Origin: Calliopsis andreniformis | Taxonomy: Eukaryota; Arthropoda; Insecta; Hymenoptera; Andrenidae | DNA length: 64,000 nt | Reading direction: 5' to 3' | Assembly: GCF_051401765.1 (NCBI RefSeq) | Contig: NC_135071.1 | Span: 5,620,961-5,684,960 of the forward strand | Part shown: positions 1 through 9,802 of the stretch, piece after piece | Numbering within the stretch: the stretch's first letter is position 1 | How the letters are laid out: every line of letters starts with the position of its first letter | Program-made: the position numbers and the translations under genes | Notes under the pieces: model-generated | What the model was told of the DNA's origin: nothing | What the model saw: the letters and a program-made list of their open reading frames with translations, nothing else | Database searches by the model: none

Positions 1-676
1 TTTGCTACGTGAAGTTACGAAAAGTGCCATTCTGCATTGATTCTAAAATTTTCAAGATGAAGGTTAACATTTACCTAGTAAATTATATTTAACGAATTTA
101 CTAAATTCAATTTTTACAGATGGATTTCTTTCTTTAAAAAGTGAATACAATTTATATAGAGTTTTTTAATTAAAGTTTTTAAATATGCATTTTTAATTCT
201 TTTCTTTTAACAGACATTGCTTTTTCACAGGCATGATTCTACATTTCGTCATAAGAATCATAAAATAGAATAATTGCACTAATAATAAATGCAACTGATT
301 GTAGTGCAACATATCGTATTATTAAATGATACGCAGCAATGATACGATAAGCAGATGCGTAACAAATGGATGTGCAGTTTAACAGAGAGGCACGAGCCCC
401 CACCTCCTTCCCAAGCAATTTAATGCTCAGTGGGGTTTACTGCAAAAGAATCATTTCCATATTCTCATTCAATGAGAATCATCGGAGTGGATTCGAAGGA
501 CTTCATTTGACTGCCTAGTTGTAAGACGTCTTATTTCAGTCTGGATGTTAAAGGATTGGACTGTGTTCAATCTACCCTTCGGGATGCAGTCCATATTATA
601 CCTAGCAGCGATTGCATGAACCATTTTCTTCTTTCGAATATTTTCACTTGTCCCTCCTACTATAAAATTGTATACA
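1..676. other. unannotated AT-rich sequence
   Basis: No coding signal, RNA gene or inverted repeat could be supported here. Confidence 0.5.
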
Positions 677-825
677 CTTGTTTAGAACAATTGCATAAAA
701 AGTACTCGAAGAAAAATTTTGTTTAATTACAGTAATTTTTAAATACAAGTGTATTCAGCAATTTTTTAAAGTAAGTTTTAAGCCAGACCTATCTAGTAAT
801 TACCACTCCTAGCATAATTATAAGA
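677..825 (+). repeat. direct repeat, left copy
   Basis: About 149 bases closely matching 2348-2493 in the same orientation, from a shared CTTGTTTAGAACAATT start to a shared CACTCCTAGCATAATT end. The two copies bracket about 1.5 kb. They could be a duplicated host sequence, or ends of an old insertion. Confidence 0.8.
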
Positions 826-1344
826 GCGCTCTCCGGTACCGGTGGGGAATGACTAGAGCGCTTTGCGACCATGACAACTATAGGAGCGTGGGAGTCGTGA
901 TATAGCATAAGTAGATAGGATTACGACAATCTACATTTACAAGTTCCCTTATCCGTTTGCTTTTGCAACTCAGGTCACGTGTTGCTTTGACAATAAGAGA
1001 AGGAGATGACTAGACTGTATTAGAGACAGATTGTTCCAATTTTCCTCGTTAATAACAAAATTCTGTAGCTCTCATTGTTCGGAATAACATAAACCTAAAA
1101 TGACGTATACAATTACGCCAAGAAAGGTATTTTGTCTATTTATAAATTATGTTTAATCTAACTTATGAGGAAACAAACGCAGTATACGAATAAAGTTGTT
1201 AGATACTCAGTTACCACTCCATATAGTACTTGTTTATCTTCTAGCAGCTAAATAGGTGCTCTTATGTCCCCTTGCGGGCTATCCTCCCAGCTCAAGAGGC
1301 CATAACTGGTTCGTGAGCCGCCAGTTCATTACCCCGGATATAGA

Positions 1345-2240
1345 CTGTAGTAGTCTTACTCTTAAACCATATATACTTATACACACGGCTCCAGATAATT
1401 TTCTTGAGGCAAAGATAAAACATCTACGTGACGTCACATATGGACAAGATGTATAAGCTATGCTAATATGATATATACTGTCTATACAGTTTTGAAAGAG
1501 CGATATACCGATGTTTTAAACATGTAAAACTATTTTAATATTCGACTTTAATATGTTGTTAGGTTTAGTTGTTAGTTGTTAATTTTTGTAAGAAATAAAT
1601 AAGTGAAGGTACACATACGTTCTTTTTAAAGTATACAAGATAATATTTTTTATAGATATGTATTTTAGTCATTAATTTTTATTTTACTTTCACAATTTTA
1701 AATAGTACTCATTATGATATATTTTGGAAATTATAATTTTGCAAAATGTATTTGAATTCAATATTGAGATATTGATATGTTCTGTAAAAGGTGGTTGATT
1801 AATCATTTTCTTAAATCTTATTTCAGCTTAAACAAGTAATAAAAATACGAATAGTACACAAATGCTTGGAGGAAACTTATTTATTTCCAGTTATTGATTA
1901 CAAAATAAAATAGTTTTCCTATGTCTACTATGTATTTTGCTCCTATCATGAACTAAATTTTTGCCTATGTAATATAATCGTATATTATAATAATGGAATA
2001 TTTTCGTTAGTTGTATAATATAATTTAAATGTACATTGGTATCGTACATGTGTTCATTATTCATTTTATTCTTTAAATCCCGAGGTATCAATATTACTTA
2101 TAATCTTTATAATTAATTTCTGTGTACGTATACTGTGTCAACCATTTTGAATCATCTTTTACCCACATGTGACGTCTCGATTATCTTTGCTTCACTCCAG
2201 TCGTGGATTTCCCATACATGCACTATACACAGGCTGCGCC
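1345..2240 (-). repeat. foldback repeat family A, copy 1
   Basis: Reverse-complement match to 14280-15150 and to the split copy at 33519-36350. Shared landmarks are GACGTCACAT near both ends, a TTTAAAAAGAAC block, and a GCTTAAACAAGTAATAAAAA block. It contains no credible gene. Confidence 0.75.
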
Positions 2241-2347
2241 TAGTAGTATACAGGCTGTTTCCAAACATATGGGATATTTTTGGAGTATATGTTCTACATA
2301 CATAGACAAAAAAAAAAGTTCATATGAACATATGTCCGGAAATGGTT

Positions 2348-2493
2348 CTTGTTTAGAACAATTCCATAAAAAATACTCGAAGAAAAATGTTTAATTACAG
2401 TAATTTTTAAATACAAATGTATTCAGCAATTTTTTAAAGTAAATTTTAAGCTAGACCTTTCCAGCAATTATCACTCCTAGCATAATTGTAAGA
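2348..2493 (+). repeat. direct repeat, right copy
   Basis: Partner of 677-825; the differences are scattered substitutions and small indels. Confidence 0.8.
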
Positions 2494-2714
2494 ACAGGAT
2501 ATTTTTTAATTATACGCTACTTAGTGTTGGGTAAAATGCTGCCTCCAATCCTGTAAAAAAATAAGAAAAATGTGAGATACTTTGGGGGATAGGTTCTAAA
2601 TATAAAAACAATGAAAAGAGTTCAAATGCACTTATACCAGAAAACGCAGAGTTCTATAATTACAAGCTCTTTTATATTGCGTAAAATTCCGGTCCATTTT
2701 GTAACGTGCGTAGC

Positions 2715-3050
2715 GCGGTCGCGTTAGCTTAGGGTAGTCACGTGACTTTACGAGATTTCTTGGTCGGTATCTGCCGTTACAGTTTTCTTTACAGAAATAA
2801 AATTATCCACAGACATGTGGCTGCCTAATGAATGCGAGATGGAGCCACACTATGATTCCCCCTCCACTATACACACTACTACACGAGCCGTATGTACGTG
2901 AATCAGCCCTTCGGATCACTTCGGATAGCTTCGGAAAGACGAGAGAGAAGGCGAATGTCAAATCTTACTCTCGCGTTTCTAAAACGCTATTGTGGTTTGG
3001 CCCAAGTCGCCCGCAAGCGACATTGAGCGGCACGAGTCATTCGTAAAATA
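2715..3050 (+). repeat. repeat family B, copy 1
   Basis: Inverted relative to 61320-61770 and more distantly to 5490-5870. Shared landmarks are GGTAGTCACGTGACTT, a GAAATTTCTTGGTCGGTA-like block, and a GAATGCGAGATGGAGCC block. A short open frame beginning MNARWS is shared by copies 1 and 3, but probably only because the DNA is similar. Confidence 0.75.
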
Positions 3051-3311
3051 TTTCGAGTGGAAACTCTGGTTTATCTGCAAAACTAAATCAGTTTAATAAA
3101 AATTACTTTTCGAGTTTATGTAACTTGAATGTAAAAGATGATATACTTACAAGTTTTACACTTTCTACGTTCTTGATACCAGCCTTTAAAAAACAATTAA
3201 AACAAGTTCATGATGATTTCATATTAATTTACTTACAAACAATAACAGTAAACGAATTTTAGTTATCTCTTTGTATATGTGGCGAATTATTTCCTATTCG
3301 TTTTTCCTTCC

Positions 3312-3341
3312 GGTTTGGTCTGGGTTAGGTCAGGGTTAGGG
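3312..3341 (+). repeat. telomere-like 11-mer array
   Basis: Consecutive units TTTGGTCTGGG, TTAGGTCAGGG and TTAGGG. They mark the left edge of a GC-rich island running to about 5390. Variants of the same unit recur at 4625-4646 and (minus strand) 5351-5382. Confidence 0.7.
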
Positions 3342-4624
3342 TCATATCTAGGCAGCAATGCCGAAGAATAGACAAGGAGTAGAACTTGTATCCGTCCCCA
3401 CGGGATAATCTAGCTTCATAGCGAACCTCTGTGGGGAGGCAGAGCATAGATCTAGACGACTCCTGATCCCCGCGAATCACCTGCTCCATAGTTAAACTGT
3501 AAAAAGCGAAACATAGGAGCAGGGGAGGGTCCATGAGAATCCACGGCAAATTGTCCCATAGTTCCGCGGCAACATAGGGACGAGGAGTCGGTCTGTCCTA
3601 GAAACTCTCTCTCTACTTGACATACGTTGCGCATCCGACGTACGAGAAATGGAGGCGGCTGGAAGCCAAATCCAAGCTTACCTGTCCGAAAGGACATGGG
3701 GATTCCGAAAGGAAATACCTTCCTGAAAAAGGGAAGAAGTACAGAGGCCGGAGATGGGGAAGGTTTACACCTCATCTCAGCACTGCAGCGATTCAACACG
3801 AACGAGCTGCGATTTCTGAGATCGGAAGCCTCCAGGGGGAAAATGGTAGGTAGATACAGGGACTTAGAGGAGCTAGAGCATAAGGGAGTAAAAGCACGCG
3901 AGAGGGTGGGGGATGAGAGGGAGGGTGGGGGGTCAACGCCGTGGGGTGAGGGGATTTAGAAATGCATATCCGTTAAGGGGAGGGGGGGAGCTTTCTGCGT
4001 CTCTGGGCATAAAGGGGGGTTGAAGGGTGAAAACTTTGGGAAAAAGAGACGCGCCAAAAACACTGACGGAGCTGATATCGTCGATAGTTTGATCGACAGA
4101 CGAATCGTCATTAGATCGATGAGACGATTTCGGCGAAATTCAGCTGGCTCGACAACGGTGAGGGTGGGGGGAAGATTAGCTGAGGGGGGAAGGTACCAGG
4201 ATAGCTGGTCCTAGGGTGCGCGCACGGGGAACTTTGTGTGTAACGTAGGTTAGCTTAGGGAGGCTTCGATCGAGGACGAATTCGTAGCGATTTGACGTAA
4301 AAAGTCAAGATCGGGTTCTTCGCAGGACTCGAATGCGCCTGAGAAGTTCGGTCGGCCCAACGTCTCATACCACCACCACTAGCTACGAATAGAGAGGAAT
4401 CATGGCACGAACTTCGGTGAAGGCGTACCCCCGGCCGAAAGCACACCCTGCATAGGCCCGGGCCGGTAAAGCAGGGGTGAAACGGAGGCTGGGGTTGAGG
4501 GTAGGAACGGGTTATTGCCTGCACGCTTCGGCGTGAAGTCGGACGTACCAAGTCTGATAGTGGCCTGGGAGTCACACCGGTGATCATTCCCCCCGTGACA
4601 GTTAGCATAATCAGCATAATCAGC
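3342..4624. other. GC-rich, G-run-rich island of unknown origin
   Basis: Clearly higher GC than its surroundings. The + strand has many G runs at 3900-4020. Overlapping short open frames occur on both strands (for example 3452-3799 minus, 3627-3959 plus, 4255-4617 minus), but none resembles a family I know and their overlap argues against coding. It sits between telomere-like motifs, so a subtelomeric or transposon origin is possible. Confidence 0.5.
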
Positions 4625-5382
4625 AGAGGTCAGGGTTAGCTCTGGGTATATACAAAATAAGAGGAGACGTTGCTAAAAATACATTAATTTAATATATTTA
4701 TAATAATCATCAGAATCTCGGTTGCCGCTGCGACCCCGACCGCAGCTTCTCCCATACTTCCATTTACGGACTTTCTTTTTAAAATCCCAGAACTGTAATA
4801 TGAAAAATAGACACATGTTATTCACGAAATTTACTTCGTTCTTGAACAAAAAATGAATAGATAAATTACTGAGCGCTTTAGCATAAGATCGCCTATGATC
4901 TACGTATCTTTTGTCGTCATGCCTCCTCTAAAGCTTGCACCGACTCCGGCGTCGGCGTCGGAGTCGGCGTTGGTGTGGGCGTCGACGTCGGCGTCGGCGT
5001 CGGCGCTAGCTTTAGAGGAGGCATGACGACAAAAGATACGTAGATCATAGGCGATCTTATGCTAAAGCGCTCAGTAATTTATCTATTCATTTTTTGTTCA
5101 AGAACGAAATAAATTTCATGAATAACATGTGTCTATTTTTCATATTATAATTTTGGGACTTTAAAACGAAAATCCGCAAGTGGAAGTATGGAAGAAGCCG
5201 CAGTCGGGGTCGCGGCAGCAACTGCGAACCTGGCCTGGGGGGAAGAGGCGGGAACGGGGGGGAAAATTTAATTATAAATTATTATAATTAAAAAGTAAAC
5301 ATATTAAATTAATGTATTTTTAGCAATGTCTCCTTTTATTTTGTATATATCCAGACCTAACCCAGACCTAACCCAGACCTAA
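4625..5382. repeat. 760-bp palindrome with GTCGGC core and telomere-like ends
   Basis: The left arm (about 4625-4935) and right arm (about 5006-5382) are reverse complements, nearly identical over the inner 130 bases. The right arm has about 60 extra bases near 5235-5290. The loop (4939-5006) is an imperfect GTCGGC array. The outer tips are AGAGGTCAGGG-TTAGCTCTGGG on the left and three units of CCCAGACCTAA on the right, that is, telomere-like repeats facing outward from both arms. Confidence 0.9.
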
Positions 5383-5489
5383 GAACATATAAATATTATA
5401 AACAATTTATATTCTTTATTTTTAGTTTATTATTGCATGTAGAATCGCTCTTTCTCGATTGTATCAGCTTGTACATAAACTTGTTTTAA

Positions 5490-5870
5490 TCTAATTTTTC
5501 ATACAAAATACACAGAGAATGTCATCGTTTGATCTTTAAACTCATCCCTCAAAATTTCATAAAAATTTTTGAAGATCTCACCGAAGAATCTCCTTCCGAG
5601 TCGAAACGTGAAAATATCTATAATATCAAAAAGGCTGCTTGTGCCTTGTTGCGCTTGCCGCGTGACTTGGACCTAAGCGTTTCAAGCTTCTTTCCGAATC
5701 TTTCCGAAGCCGTCCGAAGCGGTCCGAACCGCCGAGCTCACTTTCTGTCCGAACCTTACAATATCACTCGGAATGAGTTTTCATGGGACTTCTTGTGGGA
5801 CATGAACGAAACACGCAGCTCGTATAGTTGCATGTGTAGTGGTACGTCAAATTCTCGAAACTCGCGTGCC
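5490..5870 (-). repeat. repeat family B, diverged copy 2
   Basis: Shares the GTCATCGTTTGATCTT start and the CCGAAGC/TCCGAA-rich segment with the copy at 61320-61770, same orientation. More diverged than the other two copies. Confidence 0.6.
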
Positions 5871-5987
5871 AACTCAGGGCAGCACGGGCCTCCTGATTAG
5901 GCGCCGCCTGGTCTGTTCAAGCGGAACTAAACTTGTCACTTTTTTACTCTGTTTTATCTCTAACCTCGCAAAAAGCACTGCAAAATC

Positions 5988-6297
5988 GCGCTGTCGCTTT
6001 ACGTCCTTATATTGGAAGGTTTTGAGATGGAAAAGGACTCATTCGATAGAGGAAGGTTCAATCTAGCCCGCTCTGGTCATGATTTCGCTCAGAACAATCC
6101 CTAAATTAGCTAAAAATGCTTAGATTTCATGACTGTGAATTTGTCGATTTTTGCTTTACTTTGAACACTCATATTACTGAACATCAGCAGAAGCTGATTA
6201 AATAATGACCAGAGCGGGCTAGATTGAACCTTCCTCTATCGAATGAGTCCTTTTCCATCTCAAAACCTTCCAATATAAGGACGTAAAGCGACAGCGC
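5988..6297. repeat. perfect 93-bp inverted repeat
   Basis: Arms 5988-6080 and 6205-6297 are exact reverse complements over 93 bases, separated by 124 unmatched bases. The exact identity implies a recent origin or ongoing gene conversion; flanking repeats are diverged. Confidence 0.93.
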
Positions 6298-6299
6298 GT

Positions 6300-9175
6300 A
6301 AACCTCTGTTTTTGCCTAATTTTGTCGGTAATGTCACCGCCCTGACATATCTGATCCTAGGCCCTTAAACGCTACGCGCGTTAGCAGTATATTCGACAAT
6401 GAAGTAGAGCAGTTACTTCACTCTCGATTATAGATTAATTATTGTGGGTTCGTTTTCGTCTAGTCCTATACAGGCCCCGTAGTGGATGCTTGTTCGAGGA
6501 AGGGTGGAGGCTTGTTTGAAGGTCCGATTATTAAATATACTGTATTGTGTTTGCAATATTAAGATAGGTGAATATATTCTGATAATAAACACATTTAAAA
6601 AAAAAACATTAAACAGGAAAGTCAAGTAAAACAAAAATAAAATAATTACAATCATAAAAGGAATGAAAAGAATGTACAATGAGAGACTCACCAATCTACT
6701 GGTTACTTCTTATACAAATTTTATATGTTTCCTTGAATTACTTTATCCGATCTTTATCAGATTTCCATAAACCTGGAGTACTATAGACTGGAATATACCT
6801 GGAAAACTGCATACACACACATACACACACACGATTACAAATATTATTACTATATTATTAAGCCGAATACTATATTATTGGATAGCAAGTAATAATCAAG
6901 AAAAAGAAAAACTATTTGAATTCTAAAACTATTTGAAGCTTTAAAACTATTTGAGATTTTAACGTGCGGCTATGAGTCTGTTCATTCCCAGCTCACTGCA
7001 CTTTTGAGTGAATCTCTGCTCGAAACTACTGAGAGAAAACAGGATAATTAGCCCACGGGCCCCTCATCGCGTACCTCACGACTTGTTAACGAAGAGTGTC
7101 GAGGCTTGGAGCACTCGGGTGGGACCCAGGCTGAGCTAGCTACCAAAAAGCTGATGCTGCATATTATAATCCGACGGCAAGTCGCGGTTGCTTTCACGAG
7201 GCTCGCTTGAAATCACGCGTGTGTGCATGGTATATGTGTTCTTTTGACTTCTGCACTCCTCAACCAGTAGGTTTGGTGATGTTCTCAACCATTCTAAATT
7301 TTGAGTTCACATTCTTACATACTCGCATTCATTCGCATAATAGTAATTCCAAATATATGTATATAAAAATATGTATATTTATAAAATATAAAATTAAGAG
7401 GATAGTAATACATGAACATTATAATTTTACCAATGAGGCAGTATTTCGGCAAGGATTTGAGAAATATTCGCAAAACTATTGTTCATGTGGAAATAACGGG
7501 AACGAATGCAATCAACAAGGGATTCCCCATAACACTGTGTGTTGTTGATGCATCCGTTGTGAATGGCAATTTTATTATTATTAATTTTATTGGAGAACCA
7601 CTGGGCGTCCAGAGATTCTACGTATTAACCAAACGTTAATATCGGGTTGCTGCAACGGCAGTTCGTTGCAGGATTCAAGAAACGTTTGCGACTTACTTTA
7701 TGCTAACGCCAAATATCGGGTGGCGTCCAACCGTCGCGACGACGATGATTCCTCGTGGGAAAGGAAAAGAGAGAAAACAAATTTTTAATCGTTACGGAAC
7801 GTAACAATTTCTTCCCTGCACGGTGTTCTATCCTATTTAAGGTCCGACTAGGTCCAGCGATATTCCGACTCCTTGAACGAATGGTACACAGTGATAGATC
7901 TTAAAGAAAGTATCATACCGTACGCAATATAAAATAACATATAACTAAAAAACTAAGCGTTTCTTGTCATATATGCACATGAACTCTTTTCATTGTCATC
8001 GTGTCTAGAATCTACTCCCCAAAATTGTACCACATATTTGAAAACGCCTTGTCTAAAGTCTAACCCATCCTCATTATGCCATAACCCCTAATTTTTCATA
8101 TCTACTACAGTCGCAAACGTTCTAGCCATTGCTCACAGGAACTCAAGAACGCTTTTCGTGACAAAAGTAGTTATTGAATAAGCCTGGCGTAAATTGATTT
8201 TAGAGACGAATTTCTCCCATTTTAAAAGCTCATATCTGATTTAAAATTGCATACTTGTGTAGAGAATATTAATAATATATAGTAATACATTAATACTAAT
8301 TATATTATACATTGTTAAACTTAACATTATTAAGGGGGTTTAACACCTTAGAGCAGAGCTGCGCAACTGGCGGCTCAGTAGCAACGCTTTGCTATTGTGT
8401 TTATTTCACTTTTCACTTCCTTCATTCGTAACTCGGCATGGAGACTCTACCCATCTTTGCCTAAAGTGATAATTGAACAGCCACCGGAAAATGATTGTGG
8501 TAATGTAGTAGGCCCGGCGTCAGCAATGGGGATGTCGGAAATAATGTTATTACTTGCTTTAGTAAGTTTAGAAAAATAAGCTAACTTTATCAACCAACTA
8601 CAATAAGCTGTCTTTGTCCTATGGATATTATTCAGTAAATGTGAAGATTCTTTAGACCTTGGTAAGCAACATCTTAACCTTATTTTAGTTCAGTTGTAAA
8701 ATGGCAGAGTGATACATCGACTACCTTCATGGGAAGACTTTGTTAGCACCCGAACTATTCATTTGGCAGTTTTTTTAGAAGCGATGGGTTTCTATAGAAA
8801 TATTTTTCATTATGATTCTACAGAAATAAAAAAGGACGTGTTTGCAGGTTTAAGTTCAGATTATTCTAATTTTAAAAACTTTTGCTTACTAAAGCAATGT
8901 ATACATTTAAAAATGTAATAAAATAACAAAAAAATAAGTATAAGAATAGAATAATTGTATAAACGTGAGTTATAAAGTAGTCAAATAACAGTAGTCTCGT
9001 AGTTCCTTTAGTTTTATTATTAATCTTCGGCATATGGCCTGCAACAACAATTAGAGGCATTTGCATATTTCAGTCTATTTCTGCATAAGGATAGCCCGTT
9101 TGAAGTTACACACGTAATTATCTCCTAAACTAAGCTCGTTTAAAACAATGTTTAAAATCAAATTTATTCTGTTGT
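6300..9175. other. no recognised gene
   Basis: Contains a short CA-rich tract near 6810-6832 and a higher-GC stretch at 6960-7200 and 7640-7860 that may be old LTR or promoter sequence. Open frames at 7207-7548, 7412-7639 and 8397-8579 overlap or lack any recognisable motif, so none is called. Confidence 0.4.
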
Positions 9176-9195
9176 GGGGGGGGGGGGGGGGGGGG
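9176..9195. repeat. poly-G tract, 20 G
   Basis: Uninterrupted run of G, followed by GA-rich sequence. Such tracts are also common assembly or sequencing trouble spots. Confidence 0.95.
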
Positions 9196-9329
9196 AGAGG
9201 GGTGCATCTGATAATGATCACAAATCTTGTCTAGGTGGATGAACTTCCGAGATTTTAAGAGATTAAAAGCAATTCCATACGAAACTGAAAATGGAACATA
9301 TGTTACTTATGAAACAGTTTTTATACGTT

Positions 9330-9600
9330 ATTATATGTATAATATATATTACCGTATAATATAATACGTGTAATATAATTGTTATATTTTGTATTATCAT
9401 TACAATTCTTATAATTAGTATTGTTATAATTGTTATATATGTATAATATAATTGTTATATTATATTATAATTGTTATATTATATTATATTTATATTATAT
9501 TATATTCCATATATTGTATTGTATGTATAATATAATTGTGATACTATAATTGTTATATTATACATACTACTGTATAATTGTTATATTACATATACTGTAT
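9330..9600. repeat. degenerate AT minisatellite
   Basis: Recurrent TATAATATAATTGTTATAT-like units, imperfect, about 100 bases upstream of the first identified RGS7 exon. Confidence 0.75.
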
Positions 9601-9705
9601 TATACAAACTACAAGACTACTGTAACTTGACTTATACGATATAATACATATTATACGAAAATCCGCTATCGTAATTCCTAAATTGATCTATGTAATTTGT
9701 TACAG

Positions 9706-9802
9706 ATGGAGGGGCTGGTGCGGGAGATGCAAGACCCTAAAAGCGGGGTACCCGTGCGCAGCCAAAAACAATTTCTTACTTCAGTTCCTTCAGCTTTCAT
9801 GG
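9706..9802 (+). CDS. RGS7: RGS7 exon: start of DEP domain
   Basis: Acceptor ttgttacag precedes 9706 and donor G|GTAAGT follows 9802 (phase 1). It encodes about 32 residues starting MEGLVREMQDPKSGVPVR, matching the first DEP helix of RGS7/RGS6. The ATG is immediately after the acceptor, so it may be an internal Met, with translation starting in an upstream exon. I searched 1-9700 for a short exon ending in a Tyr-Lys-Lys-like sequence and found none I could support. Confidence 0.9.

Noticed and set aside
3452..3799. 115-residue minus-strand frame and overlapping + frames at 3617-3959
   Set aside because: Frames overlap on both strands in GC-rich sequence, where stops are rare by chance; no family recognised.
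4255..4617. 120-residue minus-strand open frame
   Set aside because: In the GC-rich island, no recognisable domain, and it ends close to the palindrome edge; kept only as part of the island description.
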